A stretch of DNA of 64,000 bases from CAZVON01 sp964628435 (GTDB lineage Bacteria; Patescibacteriota; Microgenomatia; Levybacterales; UBA12049). The stretch is taken from positions 1 to 64,000 of the forward strand of contig CAZVON010000001.1 in assembly GCA_964628435.1 (NCBI GenBank), read 5' to 3'. The notes below the pieces were generated by a model. It made no database searches. It had not been told where the DNA came from and worked only from the letters and a program-made list of their open reading frames with translations. Below, piece by piece: positions 24,261 through 32,223 of the stretch; within the stretch, counting starts at the first letter, position 1, and every line of letters begins with the position of its first letter. A program made the translations under genes and the position numbers.

Positions 24261-24719
24261 ATGACAAAGCAACAATTGCGTGATGCATTAAAACAAGCAA
24301 TGCTTGCGAGAGATATAATAAAAACTTCGGTTTTGAGAATGCTTTTATCTGCAATTAGTTACCATGAGATTCAAAAAGGAGGAGCAGGATACGAAGCAGA
24401 AGAAGACGACATATTAACAGTTATCCAAAAGGAAACTAAACAACACAAAGATTCAATAGAACAATTCAAAAACGCCAATCGACAAGATTTGGTAGATAAG
24501 GAAACCAAAGAGCTTGAGATTCTAAAATCATACCTTCCACAACAAATGAGTGAAGAAGACGTAAAAAAGATTGTCCAGGAAACTATCCAAGAACTTGGCG
24601 TATCCACACTTCAAGAGAAGGGAAAAGTTATGCAAGCCCTCATGCCAAAATTAAAAGGCAAAGCAGACGGAGGATTAATCAGCAAGATTGTTAAAGAAGA
24701 ACTATCCAAAAATTCTTAA
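24261..24719 (+). CDS. GatB/YqeY-domain protein
   Basis: 152 residues. MTKQQLRDALKQAMLARD, the ILTVIQKETKQHKDSIEQF helix and the ELEILKSYLPQQMSEEDVKK block are the YqeY family pattern. The domain equals the tRNA-binding C-terminal tail of GatB; stand-alone members have an uncertain role, possibly tRNA-dependent amidation. Its last four bases overlap the stop of the convergent secF. Confidence 0.92.
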   Translation: MTKQQLRDALKQAMLARDIIKTSVLRMLLSAISYHEIQKGGAGYEAEEDDILTVIQKETKQHKDSIEQFKNANRQDLVDKETKELEILKSYLPQQMSEEDVKKIVQETIQELGVSTLQEKGKVMQALMPKLKGKADGGLISKIVKEELSKNS

Positions 24720-25630
24720 TTCTTATTCTTAATTCTGTTTCTGGTCCATTCTTGCCAAACTACCAAGAGCGGGGAAGCGTTGAAAATGGAAGAATAGGTT
24801 CCGCTTAAAATTCCTACTAACAACGCCACAATAAACCACTTTGTGCTTTCGCCTCCAAATAACAAAAGAGTAAATAGTACTAGAAGCACAGTTAAGGAAG
24901 TATTTAACGAACGGGTAAATGTCTGCAAGATTGATTCATTCACCACAAAAGCAAATGGAGACGTTGGCAGTCGTTTAAGATTCTCCCGAATTCTATCAAA
25001 TACAACAATCGTGTCATGAACAGAAAACCCAATAATGGTTAAAATGGCTGTTACAAAAAGGCTATCTACCTCCACCCCATACACTTGTCCAAGAATCGAA
25101 AAAACACCTACGACAATTAAAATATCGTGAATAAGAGCAATGATTGCACAAACGCCAAAACGCCAACTACTAGCAGGTTTTGGCACAGAACGAAACGACC
25201 AAGCAATATATAAAACAATCAAAAACGCCGCTAGAATAATGGCTTTAAATGCATTTTGCGTTATCTCGTTTCCAATTGTTGGTCCAATAGTTTCAAAACT
25301 TAACTCTTTCACATTCTTAAATTCTTTATCTAATTCTTGTAGTATTTCTTGATGTTTTTTTTGATCAAGCGGCTTTGTCCGAATAATATATATATCTTCC
25401 CCAGATTTCTGTGCTGAGCTTATTGCTACTCCCTTCGATTTGAGAATATCATTGAATTTTGCTTGCCCGCCGAAGTCTTGGCGAAGGCGGGAGCTTTGAA
25501 TTTCCATTCTGCTTCCACCAGTAAAATCAATTGATGGTTTTAAACCATATAAAGTAAGTGAAATAATCCCTGGAATTAGTACCACAAGGGAGATAAAAAA
25601 GTATACATATTTTTTACCAACGATATCCAT
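24716..25630 (-). CDS. secF: Protein translocase subunit SecF
   Basis: 304 residues, six membrane helices. IDFTGGSRMEIQ early and the SecF block VHDTIVVFDRIREN (about 190) are diagnostic. SecDF uses ion flow to pull exported proteins out of the SecYEG channel. Directly after IDFTGGSRMEIQ a segment SSRLRQDFGGQA occurs that ordinary SecF lacks, encoded by a palindromic repeat (25452-25503). The frame is intact and the insert sits in the first periplasmic domain. It follows secD in a five-gene operon. Confidence 0.94.
   Translation of the reverse strand: MDIVGKKYVYFFISLVVLIPGIISLTLYGLKPSIDFTGGSRMEIQSSRLRQDFGGQAKFNDILKSKGVAISSAQKSGEDIYIIRTKPLDQKKHQEILQELDKEFKNVKELSFETIGPTIGNEITQNAFKAIILAAFLIVLYIAWSFRSVPKPASSWRFGVCAIIALIHDILIVVGVFSILGQVYGVEVDSLFVTAILTIIGFSVHDTIVVFDRIRENLKRLPTSPFAFVVNESILQTFTRSLNTSLTVLLVLFTLLLFGGESTKWFIVALLVGILSGTYSSIFNASPLLVVWQEWTRNRIKNKN
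25452..25503. repeat. Palindromic repeat element inside secF
   Basis: A CCCGCC/GGCGGG stem flanks a core reading GAAGTCTTGGCGAA; outside the stem stand TTGAATTTTG and CTTTGAATTT, the same flanking words as in the recJ copies. It encodes SRLRQDFGGQAKF. The GC-rich core contrasts with its AT-rich surroundings. Confidence 0.75.
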
Positions 25631-25689
25631 ATTTACGAAATTTCAAATATCAAATAAATACCAATCAACAAATTCCAAATAATACACCA

Positions 25690-27024
25690 CTAACGATAGA
25701 CTAGTCGTAAAAATGTTCTTGTTATGGTAATTGCCGAAAACATAGATACGAGCACACCAATTAATAACGTTACCGCAAATCCGCGCACAATTCCTGTTCC
25801 AAAGTACACGAGTATCAACGCGGTAATAATACTTGCGATATTAGAATCCCGAATGGAACTCCATGCTCTATTAAATCCCAATTCCATTGCAATATTGTAT
25901 GGTCTATTTCTCCGTAATTCTTCTCTCATACGTTCAAAAATAAGTATATTTGCATCGACAGCCATTCCAATGGATAATATAAACCCAGCAATTCCCGAAA
26001 GAGTAAGAGTTACGGGAATAAGTTTAAATATCGCCAAAACAAACAAGGTATATAATATTAACGCAAGATTCGCAATCAATCCTAATCGTCCATATAATAC
26101 ACTCATAAAAACAACAATTACCATAAACCCAAGAAATCCAGCAAATAAACTCTTCCGAAGCGAATCTAGCCCCAATGTCGCACCAATCGTGTTTTGTTGC
26201 AATATAGTAAGTGGAACGGGCAATGCACCTGCATTTAGCTGTGTCGCAAGCTGTTTTGCACTTTCTGTGGTAAAGTTGCCGGTAATTTGTCCGTTGTCAC
26301 GAATTGCTGATTGAACAGTTGGTGCCGAAACAAACTGCTCATCTAAAAAAATTGCCATTCTTTTATTTGTTAGCTTTTGAGTAGTTTTATAAAATTTTTC
26401 TTGAGCTAAACTTTTTACGCGAAACAAAACCACTGGTTGTCCAGTTTGTTGATCAAAAGAAACTTGTGCATCTTGTAAATCAGCGCCACTTAAGTCCGTT
26501 GGTAACGTGTCTTGAATCGTGGGTATTGCAGAAAGCGTCGCATCGGTAACCTCCCGAAATTCTAGTTTAGCAGTTGCTCCGACCAAAGAAACTGCCTGAT
26601 CGATATTAGTTATTCCAGGCAATTCTACAATGATTCTATACTCACTATTACCAACTGAAGTTTGGAGAACTGGTTCTGATACACCAAAAAAATTTACCCG
26701 TCGTTCTATAACTTCTTTTGCGGATTCAAGAGCCGCAACTCTTTGATCTTTTGGAATGCCCTCCATATCTGCCTTTAAGGTGATACTCGTTCCGCCTTCA
26801 AGATCTAGTCCTTTTCGAAACGAAAAATCAGTCATAACTCCAAAGGGTTTGAGAAAAAAATCTATTTGAGGACTAACGATTTTTTGATGAATACTTATTT
26901 TTTTGTTAATGAAAGGAATCGGAAATTCAAAAGCAATGGTAAATGATTTTGGGACATCAATGGAAATTGCGAAAATTGTTAATAAAACTATTAACCAAAA
27001 AAGGAAACGGGAATGCTTCTTCAT
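25690..27024 (-). CDS. secD: Protein translocase subunit SecD
   Basis: 444 residues. FRKGLDLEGGTSITL is the SecD first-loop signature. The VDANILIFERMREELR block in TM4-5 is diagnostic, and six helices are visible. The first extracytoplasmic domain has the ERRVNFFGVSEPVLQ pattern. SecD acts with SecF after it (59-bp gap of AT-rich, repeat-like sequence). It overlaps the upstream HTH-nucleotidyltransferase gene by 4 nt. Confidence 0.95.
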   Translation of the reverse strand: MKKHSRFLFWLIVLLTIFAISIDVPKSFTIAFEFPIPFINKKISIHQKIVSPQIDFFLKPFGVMTDFSFRKGLDLEGGTSITLKADMEGIPKDQRVAALESAKEVIERRVNFFGVSEPVLQTSVGNSEYRIIVELPGITNIDQAVSLVGATAKLEFREVTDATLSAIPTIQDTLPTDLSGADLQDAQVSFDQQTGQPVVLFRVKSLAQEKFYKTTQKLTNKRMAIFLDEQFVSAPTVQSAIRDNGQITGNFTTESAKQLATQLNAGALPVPLTILQQNTIGATLGLDSLRKSLFAGFLGFMVIVVFMSVLYGRLGLIANLALILYTLFVLAIFKLIPVTLTLSGIAGFILSIGMAVDANILIFERMREELRRNRPYNIAMELGFNRAWSSIRDSNIASIITALILVYFGTGIVRGFAVTLLIGVLVSMFSAITITRTFLRLVYR

Positions 27025-27596
27025 GCAAGTAAATTTTCTTCATCTCCAATCAACATAACCCGAGAACCTGCTAATACAGAAAAAATAAAAGGATCCCTCT
27101 TTTTCTTTCGAAATTCAAATTCGTCTTCTGTCATTGCAGTATAATTTATTTCTTGCGATAAACGCCGTTCTTCGTTACGGATAAGAAGAGCAAGCTCTGG
27201 CAATACAATTGTGCCTACTACCAACAGGTCAACATCGTCAGGGTTTTTCTTAATCCTTCGAACAAATCTACCTGAAAACATTATATACTTCACTTTGCCA
27301 AGTTTTGCTCTGTTTTTTAACATCTCATCACCTATTCCAATTGTCTTTACTCCCAATTCAAGCAAATCATAATAAAATGAGTAAGTCCTAGAAAGTGAAT
27401 AATAAACTCGGTTAGCACGGGGCTCTTTGCTAAGAATTCCCTTTTTTTCTAAAAATAGAAGCTCTCTACGGACCGCATTTATTTCGTCGTTTGTCCTTCT
27501 TACTAGTTCCCGAACATGGTACATTTCAGAAGGAAATGCAAGAAAGACATTAAGAAGCTTAACTCTTGATTGTGATGTAATCAGATCTGCTAGCAT
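27021..27596 (-). CDS. Winged-helix protein fused to a minimal nucleotidyltransferase domain
   Basis: 191 residues. Residues 1-75 form an ArsR-like winged helix (LITSQSRVKLLNVFLAFP, then a recognition helix). Residues 105-190 contain FSGRFVRRIKKNPDDVDLLVVG, whose DxDLLVVG resembles the metal-binding strand of MNT/DNA polymerase beta-type nucleotidyltransferases. Such HTH-NTase fusions resemble antitoxin/toxin MNT modules merged into one chain. Coupled to secD by a 4-nt overlap and 7 nt after DUF3048. A regulatory role for secretion is possible but only positional. Confidence 0.75.
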   Translation of the reverse strand: MLADLITSQSRVKLLNVFLAFPSEMYHVRELVRRTNDEINAVRRELLFLEKKGILSKEPRANRVYYSLSRTYSFYYDLLELGVKTIGIGDEMLKNRAKLGKVKYIMFSGRFVRRIKKNPDDVDLLVVGTIVLPELALLIRNEERRLSQEINYTAMTEDEFEFRKKKRDPFIFSVLAGSRVMLIGDEENLLA

Positions 27597-27603
27597 AAGC
27601 CCA

Positions 27604-28785
27604 CTATGAGACTGTTACTACTCCGTCGGTGGGCAGAATTTCAAACCAGATTGTTCCCCGCTCAAATGTTATACCACTTCCGTTTGAATCATACAAGAGG
27701 GTACGAGAAGTTCGTGAATCTTTTCTCCATGTTCCATTTACTCTTTTTCCATTAATAAATACTATCGCTTTCCCGGTACCTTTTGTTTTAAACAATAAAT
27801 GGAGGTTATTTTCATAACCATCATTTGCATTACTTTGTTGCATATATAAAACTACTACATTTTTCGCTGTGAGTTGTTTGTTTGAATTTTTATCTATATG
27901 TGTATTTCCACCATTATATCGTTTATATACATTCTGATTTTTATCATATACCCACTCTACAAAATAGTCTTTATAGCCTTCCCAAAATTCCAAACTCACT
28001 GACTGGTTATTACTCCTATCTTTTAATGGTGCTTCATCTTTAAAAGTATATGGTATAAAGTTTTCATCCCACGATTCATTTTCTTTATCTATATTGGTCA
28101 ACTTTCTGGATTTCGCGGCAAAGTTCCACAACTTACTGGTAGTAGAGTACATCGTGTGCTCTGTAGCGACAGTATGGCCTAAACGGTCATAGTCTCGCCA
28201 AAAAGTTGGGAATCCAATTGAAAATTGATTTAAATCATTATACCCTACCCAATCATAATCTTCGATTTGACCAAGCGCATTGGCAGGACCTGGAGTATTT
28301 GCTCCTCCCACATGAGCATATAATGGTGAAGCTCCATACTCAGAAATCATGTCTAAAAAGTATGTTCGTGCAGATCTAACTGGTCCAATTGGTTTTGCGT
28401 CCTGACAATAAAATATTGCCAAAAACCGCGTAATCCCACCCTCTGCTATTGCTTCGTATATCACATCTGCGACCGATAAACCAGATTGTGGACGAGATTC
28501 TTGATGATTTTCTATCATGACACCTAAAGGACGATGCTTTTCCCACCACTGCCGTTGTTGTTTTGAATAAAGTGCCCCGTTTAATGGACACGGCTCTGTT
28601 TTGGGAAGATCAGCATCAAATGCCACGCCATTGCTACCTGATTTTGTCGTAAGTGGAGAAGCAGAAGGAACAGCTTTTTTAATCACTGGACTCTGAGAAA
28701 AAAGCGCATATGAGACCCCAGTTACGACAAAAAAAATTCCGAAGGCAAGTAAAATAAGAATTATAGAATTTTTATTCTTATTCAT
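27604..28785 (-). CDS. DUF3048-domain exported protein (YerB-like)
   Basis: 393 residues with one N-terminal transmembrane helix (about 7-28). The DUF3048 core shows PLGVMIENHQESRPQSGL, then VADVIYEAIAEGGITRFLAIF and PIGPVRSARTYFLD, all family hallmarks. Members are lipoproteins or anchored proteins of unknown function in Firmicutes and CPR bacteria; a cell-wall role is suspected. It lies between DUF4446 and the HTH-NTase gene in the secDF operon. Confidence 0.88.
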   Translation of the reverse strand: MNKNKNSIILILLAFGIFFVVTGVSYALFSQSPVIKKAVPSASPLTTKSGSNGVAFDADLPKTEPCPLNGALYSKQQRQWWEKHRPLGVMIENHQESRPQSGLSVADVIYEAIAEGGITRFLAIFYCQDAKPIGPVRSARTYFLDMISEYGASPLYAHVGGANTPGPANALGQIEDYDWVGYNDLNQFSIGFPTFWRDYDRLGHTVATEHTMYSTTSKLWNFAAKSRKLTNIDKENESWDENFIPYTFKDEAPLKDRSNNQSVSLEFWEGYKDYFVEWVYDKNQNVYKRYNGGNTHIDKNSNKQLTAKNVVVLYMQQSNANDGYENNLHLLFKTKGTGKAIVFINGKRVNGTWRKDSRTSRTLLYDSNGSGITFERGTIWFEILPTDGVVTVS

Positions 28786-28804
28786 CTTTATACATGTAGA
28801 CTAC

Positions 28805-29260
28805 TCAATTCGCTTCACGAATTGCTTTTTTTTCCTCATCGGATAAATTATGATCAACTCCATTGCCGTTTTGTACTTTTTTGGCATACCATCTAGTCCC
28901 CGATCTTGAATACAATCCAGAAACAACGACCCCTGTATCTGCCCTATCTAATAGGGCTAATGTAAAACTCTGATCACCACCTGTATCATTAAATGGGTTA
29001 AACCGTATAAGACCAACTTTTTGTATATGTGCTAATCCGTCTCTTTTTATTGTATCACAATTTTTTTTTAAAAAATCAATATCCTTTTCTACTGTATTTA
29101 AATTTTTTACCAGTTCATCCAATACTTGCATCAATGACCGATGGTGAACACCTTTTGTCAATCTATTGTAATGAGAGTACATTTGCCATACAAGTATTGC
29201 TTGAATAATAAAGAGTATAAATAAAACAAAAATAGCTCCAATCTGGAAGTAAACTGGCAT
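28805..29260 (-). CDS. DUF4446-domain protein
   Basis: 151 residues: an N-terminal transmembrane helix (about 5-27), a coiled segment, then IQKVGLIRFNPFNDTGGDQSF and SFTLALLDRADTGVVVSGLY, the recognisable DUF4446 signature. The domain is common in Firmicutes next to parB and in CPR bacteria; its function is unknown. First gene of the secDF operon, with a promoter interlocked with that of the gene at 29323. Confidence 0.85.
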   Translation of the reverse strand: MPVYFQIGAIFVLFILFIIQAILVWQMYSHYNRLTKGVHHRSLMQVLDELVKNLNTVEKDIDFLKKNCDTIKRDGLAHIQKVGLIRFNPFNDTGGDQSFTLALLDRADTGVVVSGLYSRSGTRWYAKKVQNGNGVDHNLSDEEKKAIREAN

Positions 29261-29269
29261 ACATGAGTT

Positions 29270-29309
29270 ATGTTAGCCTCTTGACAGCTTCGTGTCAATA
29301 GTGTAATCT
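29270..29309. promoter_or_regulatory. Divergent promoters sharing a palindromic -35 pair
   Basis: TTGACA (29281-29286) is followed after 6 nt by TGTCAA (29293-29298), the -35 of the opposite strand. Both strands then have a 17-bp spacer and a -10: TAATCT (29304-29309) on plus and TAACAT (29270-29275) on minus. The two -35 boxes stand in the way of each other, so only one polymerase can bind at a time. Confidence 0.7.
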
Positions 29310-29322
29310 TTGCCTATTCCCG

Positions 29323-29607
29323 ATGAGTAAGAACCGAAAAACCCGCCATCAAAAAATTATTGCTGACCTTCGTCGACAGCTGTCAAAGTCTCAACCAATG
29401 TATACTCTTTCTTCACCGAGTCGACAAAATAATGTTATTATTTCTCCTTATACGCCACCTGTTATTTCCACAAGCAGTACTACGTCGTTTTTGTCGCACG
29501 ATCTAAGAAAAACAGCATTAGTTACTGTAGCAATTCTTTCTCTAGAACTTTTTGTTTATTTTCTCTTAACAAATCAGATACTCAAATTGTCGATAGTTGA
29601 ATATTAA
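29323..29607 (+). CDS. Small tail-anchored protein, function unknown
   Basis: 94 residues. A basic N-terminal helix (MSKNRKTRHQKIIADLRRQL), a Ser/Pro/Thr-rich middle and one C-terminal hydrophobic helix (about 67-88) ending just before the stop. This is the layout of a tail-anchored cytoplasmic protein. The basic head might bind nucleic acid or phospholipid, which is a guess. Its promoter is interlocked with that of the secDF operon. Confidence 0.6.
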   Translation: MSKNRKTRHQKIIADLRRQLSKSQPMYTLSSPSRQNNVIISPYTPPVISTSSTTSFLSHDLRKTALVTVAILSLELFVYFLLTNQILKLSIVEY

Positions 29608-29623
29608 AACAATGTGGCACTGA

Positions 29624-29633
29624 AAGGAGGTGA
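29624..29633 (+). promoter_or_regulatory. Strong Shine-Dalgarno site for the DUF5679 gene
   Basis: AAGGAGGTGA lies 9 nt before the ATG at 29643. Confidence 0.8.
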
Positions 29634-29642
29634 AATAAACCT

Positions 29643-29789
29643 ATGATGCAAAAAATGTATTGTGTAAAATGCCGAGACAGCAGAGATGTTGATGCGGAAC
29701 CAGTAACCATGAAAAATGGAAAATCTGCTTGGACTGGAAAATGTCCTGTATGTGGAACAAAAACTTTTAAGATTGGCAAGAAGCAATAG
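29643..29789 (+). CDS. DUF5679-type small zinc-ribbon protein
   Basis: 48 residues with two Cys pairs, YCVKC near the N-terminus and CPVCG near the C-terminus, separated by a TMKNGK turn: a compact zinc ribbon. DUF5679 proteins have this form (YCVKC...MKNGR...CPVCGT). Function is not established. A second ATG at 29646 or MYC at about 29655 could also be used. It is preceded by a strong Shine-Dalgarno site and followed by a strong terminator. Confidence 0.8.
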   Translation: MMQKMYCVKCRDSRDVDAEPVTMKNGKSAWTGKCPVCGTKTFKIGKKQ

Positions 29790-29872
29790 TAAACCTTAAT
29801 ACTGCAGTTATTATATAACTGACGATTATTCGTTTCTTGAATTTTTTTAAAACAACGAATTCAAGAGTATAG

Positions 29873-29899
29873 AAAACCCCCGATAAAAGCGGGGGTTTT
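29873..29899. terminator. Bidirectional intrinsic terminator
   Basis: A 10-bp stem with a CCCCCG/CGGGGG heart and A-tract and T-tract on both sides, around a 7-nt loop. It sits between the plus-strand DUF5679 gene and the minus-strand Suf operon end and can serve both. A weaker CTTGAATT/AATTCAAG hairpin (29836-29865) lies just before. Confidence 0.9.
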
Positions 29900-29911
29900 T
29901 ATTGCAATAGG

Positions 29912-30070
29912 TCAATCACCACAACATGGATCTTTATACCCACAATTTCTGCATACAGCATCTTTGCTCCCTGGCATGTCTCCTATGGGTGTTGTGCATA
30001 CCGGACAAGCTTGAGTTCTAAAATATGCTTCTTGAGTTTTTACGTTTTTCTCGTTCACCTTTGTATCCAT
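29912..30070 (-). CDS. Small zinc-ribbon protein at the end of the Suf operon
   Basis: 52 residues from the ATG at 30070, which lies just after the ferredoxin stop; a longer frame to 30118 would overlap that gene. Two Cys pairs (ACPVCTTP and CRNCGY) form a zinc ribbon, followed by a third pair in DPCCGD at the C-terminus. The last pair could bind iron or zinc. No family was recognised. Its place after ferredoxin and sufU suggests a link to metal or cluster handling. Confidence 0.65.
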   Translation of the reverse strand: MDTKVNEKNVKTQEAYFRTQACPVCTTPIGDMPGSKDAVCRNCGYKDPCCGD

Positions 30071-30077
30071 GACAAGA

Positions 30078-30349
30078 TTAGGAAGGCCAGATCTGTCTAA
30101 TCTCTTTTCCTTCTTCATCGACTTCTATAATTACTATCGCGTTAACTGGACAAGATTTTGCTGCATAAAGAGTATTTTCTCCCTCACTATCAATATGTGA
30201 ATAGTCAACAAAGTCAGATGTGATACTTCCATCTTTTTTTTTAATTACTGTTTCCCCTCGTTATCTAATTGGAATGTATCTGGAGCAATAGCAGAACAAC
30301 TTGCAGCGCCAATACATAATTGTCTATCAACTTTAACTTTGAATGGCAT
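30078..30349 (-). pseudogene. Small ferredoxin gene with a one-base frameshift
   Basis: The minus strand reads MPFKVKVDRQLCIGAASCSAIAP... and then stops early at QLDNEGKQ. In another frame it continues as ETVIKKKDGSI...AAKSCPVNAIVIIEV to a stop at 30078. Adding one G to the run of four Gs at 30254-30257 joins both into about 90 residues. Three conserved cysteines (CIGAASC and SCP) match single-cluster [3Fe-4S]/[4Fe-4S] ferredoxins found in Patescibacteria. Because the rest is intact, a sequencing or assembly deletion is as likely as a real mutation. Confidence 0.75.
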
Positions 30350-30384
30350 AAGATTATTTAACACGATCTATTTTCTACTTTCAA

Positions 30385-30786
30385 TTATCTATTATCAAAT
30401 TGTTGTAAGCAATCTTTTAAAACTACAAATGCCAGTAGAGCACATTTTTTTCGTGTCTCTGAAATTTCTATTCCCAGCAATCCTAACATACTCGCTTCGG
30501 AAAAGTTTGTTAGTTTGACAATGCTTCTTCCTTTAACATACTCTGTTAAAAGAGACGCAGCAGCAATACTAATCGCACAACCTTTTCCCATAAATCTAAC
30601 TTTACTTACAATCTTATTGTCTCTTCTCGTTCTTCTTTCTCTTGTACCCCATTTCATACACATTTCTATTTCATCTCCACATAACGGATTTCTCTGATAT
30701 GAATAAACATCAAATTGTAATAATTTACCAAAGTTTAAAGGATTTCGATAATGCTCTAAAATTTCTTCTTTATATATGGATGTCAT
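30385..30786 (-). CDS. sufU: SufU/IscU-type iron-sulfur scaffold protein
   Basis: 133 residues from the ATG at 30786, which overlaps the upstream stop (ATGA). The three ligand cysteines are in NPLCGDEIEM, GKGCAIS and RKKCALL. YKEEILEHYRNPLNFGKL at the start is typical of SufU. It accepts sulfur from SufS, as scaffold or, in Bacillus, as a zinc-dependent sulfur shuttle. It belongs to the operon sufC-B-D-S, with two unrelated genes between it and sufS. Confidence 0.92.
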   Translation of the reverse strand: MTSIYKEEILEHYRNPLNFGKLLQFDVYSYQRNPLCGDEIEMCMKWGTRERRTRRDNKIVSKVRFMGKGCAISIAAASLLTEYVKGRSIVKLTNFSEASMLGLLGIEISETRKKCALLAFVVLKDCLQQFDNR

Positions 30787-32219
30787 ATCTTTTTCTCCCA
30801 AATTAAAAATCCATGAATTTTTTGAATGGGTTTGTAATGTCTCTGTATAAAATCAGATATATATGACCCTTCCCAATTATAATGTGTAATAATAATTACT
30901 ACATTTTTGTTTTGAAGATTTTTAATAATTTCTGATTTATATGGAGCATAGAATGAAGAAAAATCCACAATATCAAATTTTGTTGGATTATTCCTATCTG
31001 CAAAAAAATAAACCATTGGCTCATACTCATTGACGAATATATAGTCTCCTTTTTGGGTATGGGCACCTACGTATGCTGATATCTTCTGAATTTCATACTT
31101 ATGAGAAGAGAATCCCCAAATATTCACTTTAGGGTGATCAATAAAATACTTCTGGTCAATAAGGGGAGCTTCCCAATTATAATATCCTTTAAATAGCGCC
31201 GTATAAAAGCCTAAACCTACCAATAGTGCGGAAAGCAACAAAAATACTTTCTTATATCTTGAATACTGAATAAGTAAAAAAATAGGAATTGCAGATATTG
31301 CAAGAAGCGGAACGAGATGAACATAGTCAGTTGTTGGTCGAATTCCTAAAATATAAAATAGCAGTACAAATGTATTTAAAAAAAAATAGTTTCTCTTCTT
31401 AACAAAAATTAATGTAAATAGTGAAAAGATCAACGGACAAATATATATAACAATTTTACCCAATGTCCATAAAAATCCTGAGTGATATAAATAGGACGTG
31501 TCTAGCGCTCTTTCAAAAATAATTCTTTTAATGGTATATTCGTAAAAATCGGTATAAAAGGCAAGCAATGACCCGGTGGTAAGCAGATATAAAAAAAATA
31601 TTGACGAAGCAGTAATAAATCCCGCTATGGTGTAAAAAACAAATTTGGTTTTGCGAAAATCTCTTGCAAATATAAAAAACAATACCATATTAAAAACCAT
31701 TCCTGCACCAAAGTTTGGTTTTGATAGAATCGCAACAAGAGTTGTAAATCCGGCCCAAAACAAATAAATAGTTTTTTTTGCGTGGAATGCTTTTAACAAA
31801 AGCCAACAATTAAGTATGCCAAATAGAAGAGAAATCATAACTGGCCACACAAAATTTACATGAGTGGGTCCCCAGGCAAGATAGACAAAAGCTGGAATGA
31901 AAGAAAGATATATTCCCCCCCTCAATAATCGAGCAAGTTTATACAGAATAATTAAGGCCACCAAAGAGACAATAAGCGCGGTAAGACGCGACGCAAGAAT
32001 ACTTACTCCGAAGAGGTTAAATCCCAGTACTGTAATAAAAATACTTAACGGTGTATATGCAAAATGAAAATCTTTATAGGGAATTTGCCCTTGTAATACA
32101 CGCTTCGCGCTATACAGAATATATCCATCGTCTGAATAAAAAATACCGCGAGTGTGAAAAAACAAAAGAACCAATAATATTAAAATCCAAATAGCGATAA
32201 ACGCATATTTACTTCCCAT
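30783..32219 (-). CDS. Multi-spanning glycosyltransferase-like protein (GT39/ArnT type)
   Basis: 478 residues with roughly ten membrane helices. The first loop has FYSDDGYILYSAKRVLQGQIPYKDF, the acidic pair and layout of PMT/ArnT-like polyprenyl-phosphate-sugar-dependent transferases, and FAYTPLSIFI follows. It would glycosylate a lipid or protein outside the membrane. Its place inside the Suf operon is surprising. Coupled to sufU by a 4-nt overlap. Confidence 0.75.
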   Translation of the reverse strand: MGSKYAFIAIWILILLVLLFFHTRGIFYSDDGYILYSAKRVLQGQIPYKDFHFAYTPLSIFITVLGFNLFGVSILASRLTALIVSLVALIILYKLARLLRGGIYLSFIPAFVYLAWGPTHVNFVWPVMISLLFGILNCWLLLKAFHAKKTIYLFWAGFTTLVAILSKPNFGAGMVFNMVLFFIFARDFRKTKFVFYTIAGFITASSIFFLYLLTTGSLLAFYTDFYEYTIKRIIFERALDTSYLYHSGFLWTLGKIVIYICPLIFSLFTLIFVKKRNYFFLNTFVLLFYILGIRPTTDYVHLVPLLAISAIPIFLLIQYSRYKKVFLLLSALLVGLGFYTALFKGYYNWEAPLIDQKYFIDHPKVNIWGFSSHKYEIQKISAYVGAHTQKGDYIFVNEYEPMVYFFADRNNPTKFDIVDFSSFYAPYKSEIIKNLQNKNVVIIITHYNWEGSYISDFIQRHYKPIQKIHGFLIWEKKI

Positions 32220-32223
32220 GTGC

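Noticed and set aside
25631..25689. Possible element in the secD-secF gap
   Set aside because: AT-rich words such as CAAATTTCAAATATC resemble the flanks of the repeats, but no palindromic core is present.
25724..26314. 196-codon plus-strand open frame opposite secD
   Set aside because: Antisense shadow of a well-supported SecD gene; no promoter, no ribosome binding site, composition not protein-like.
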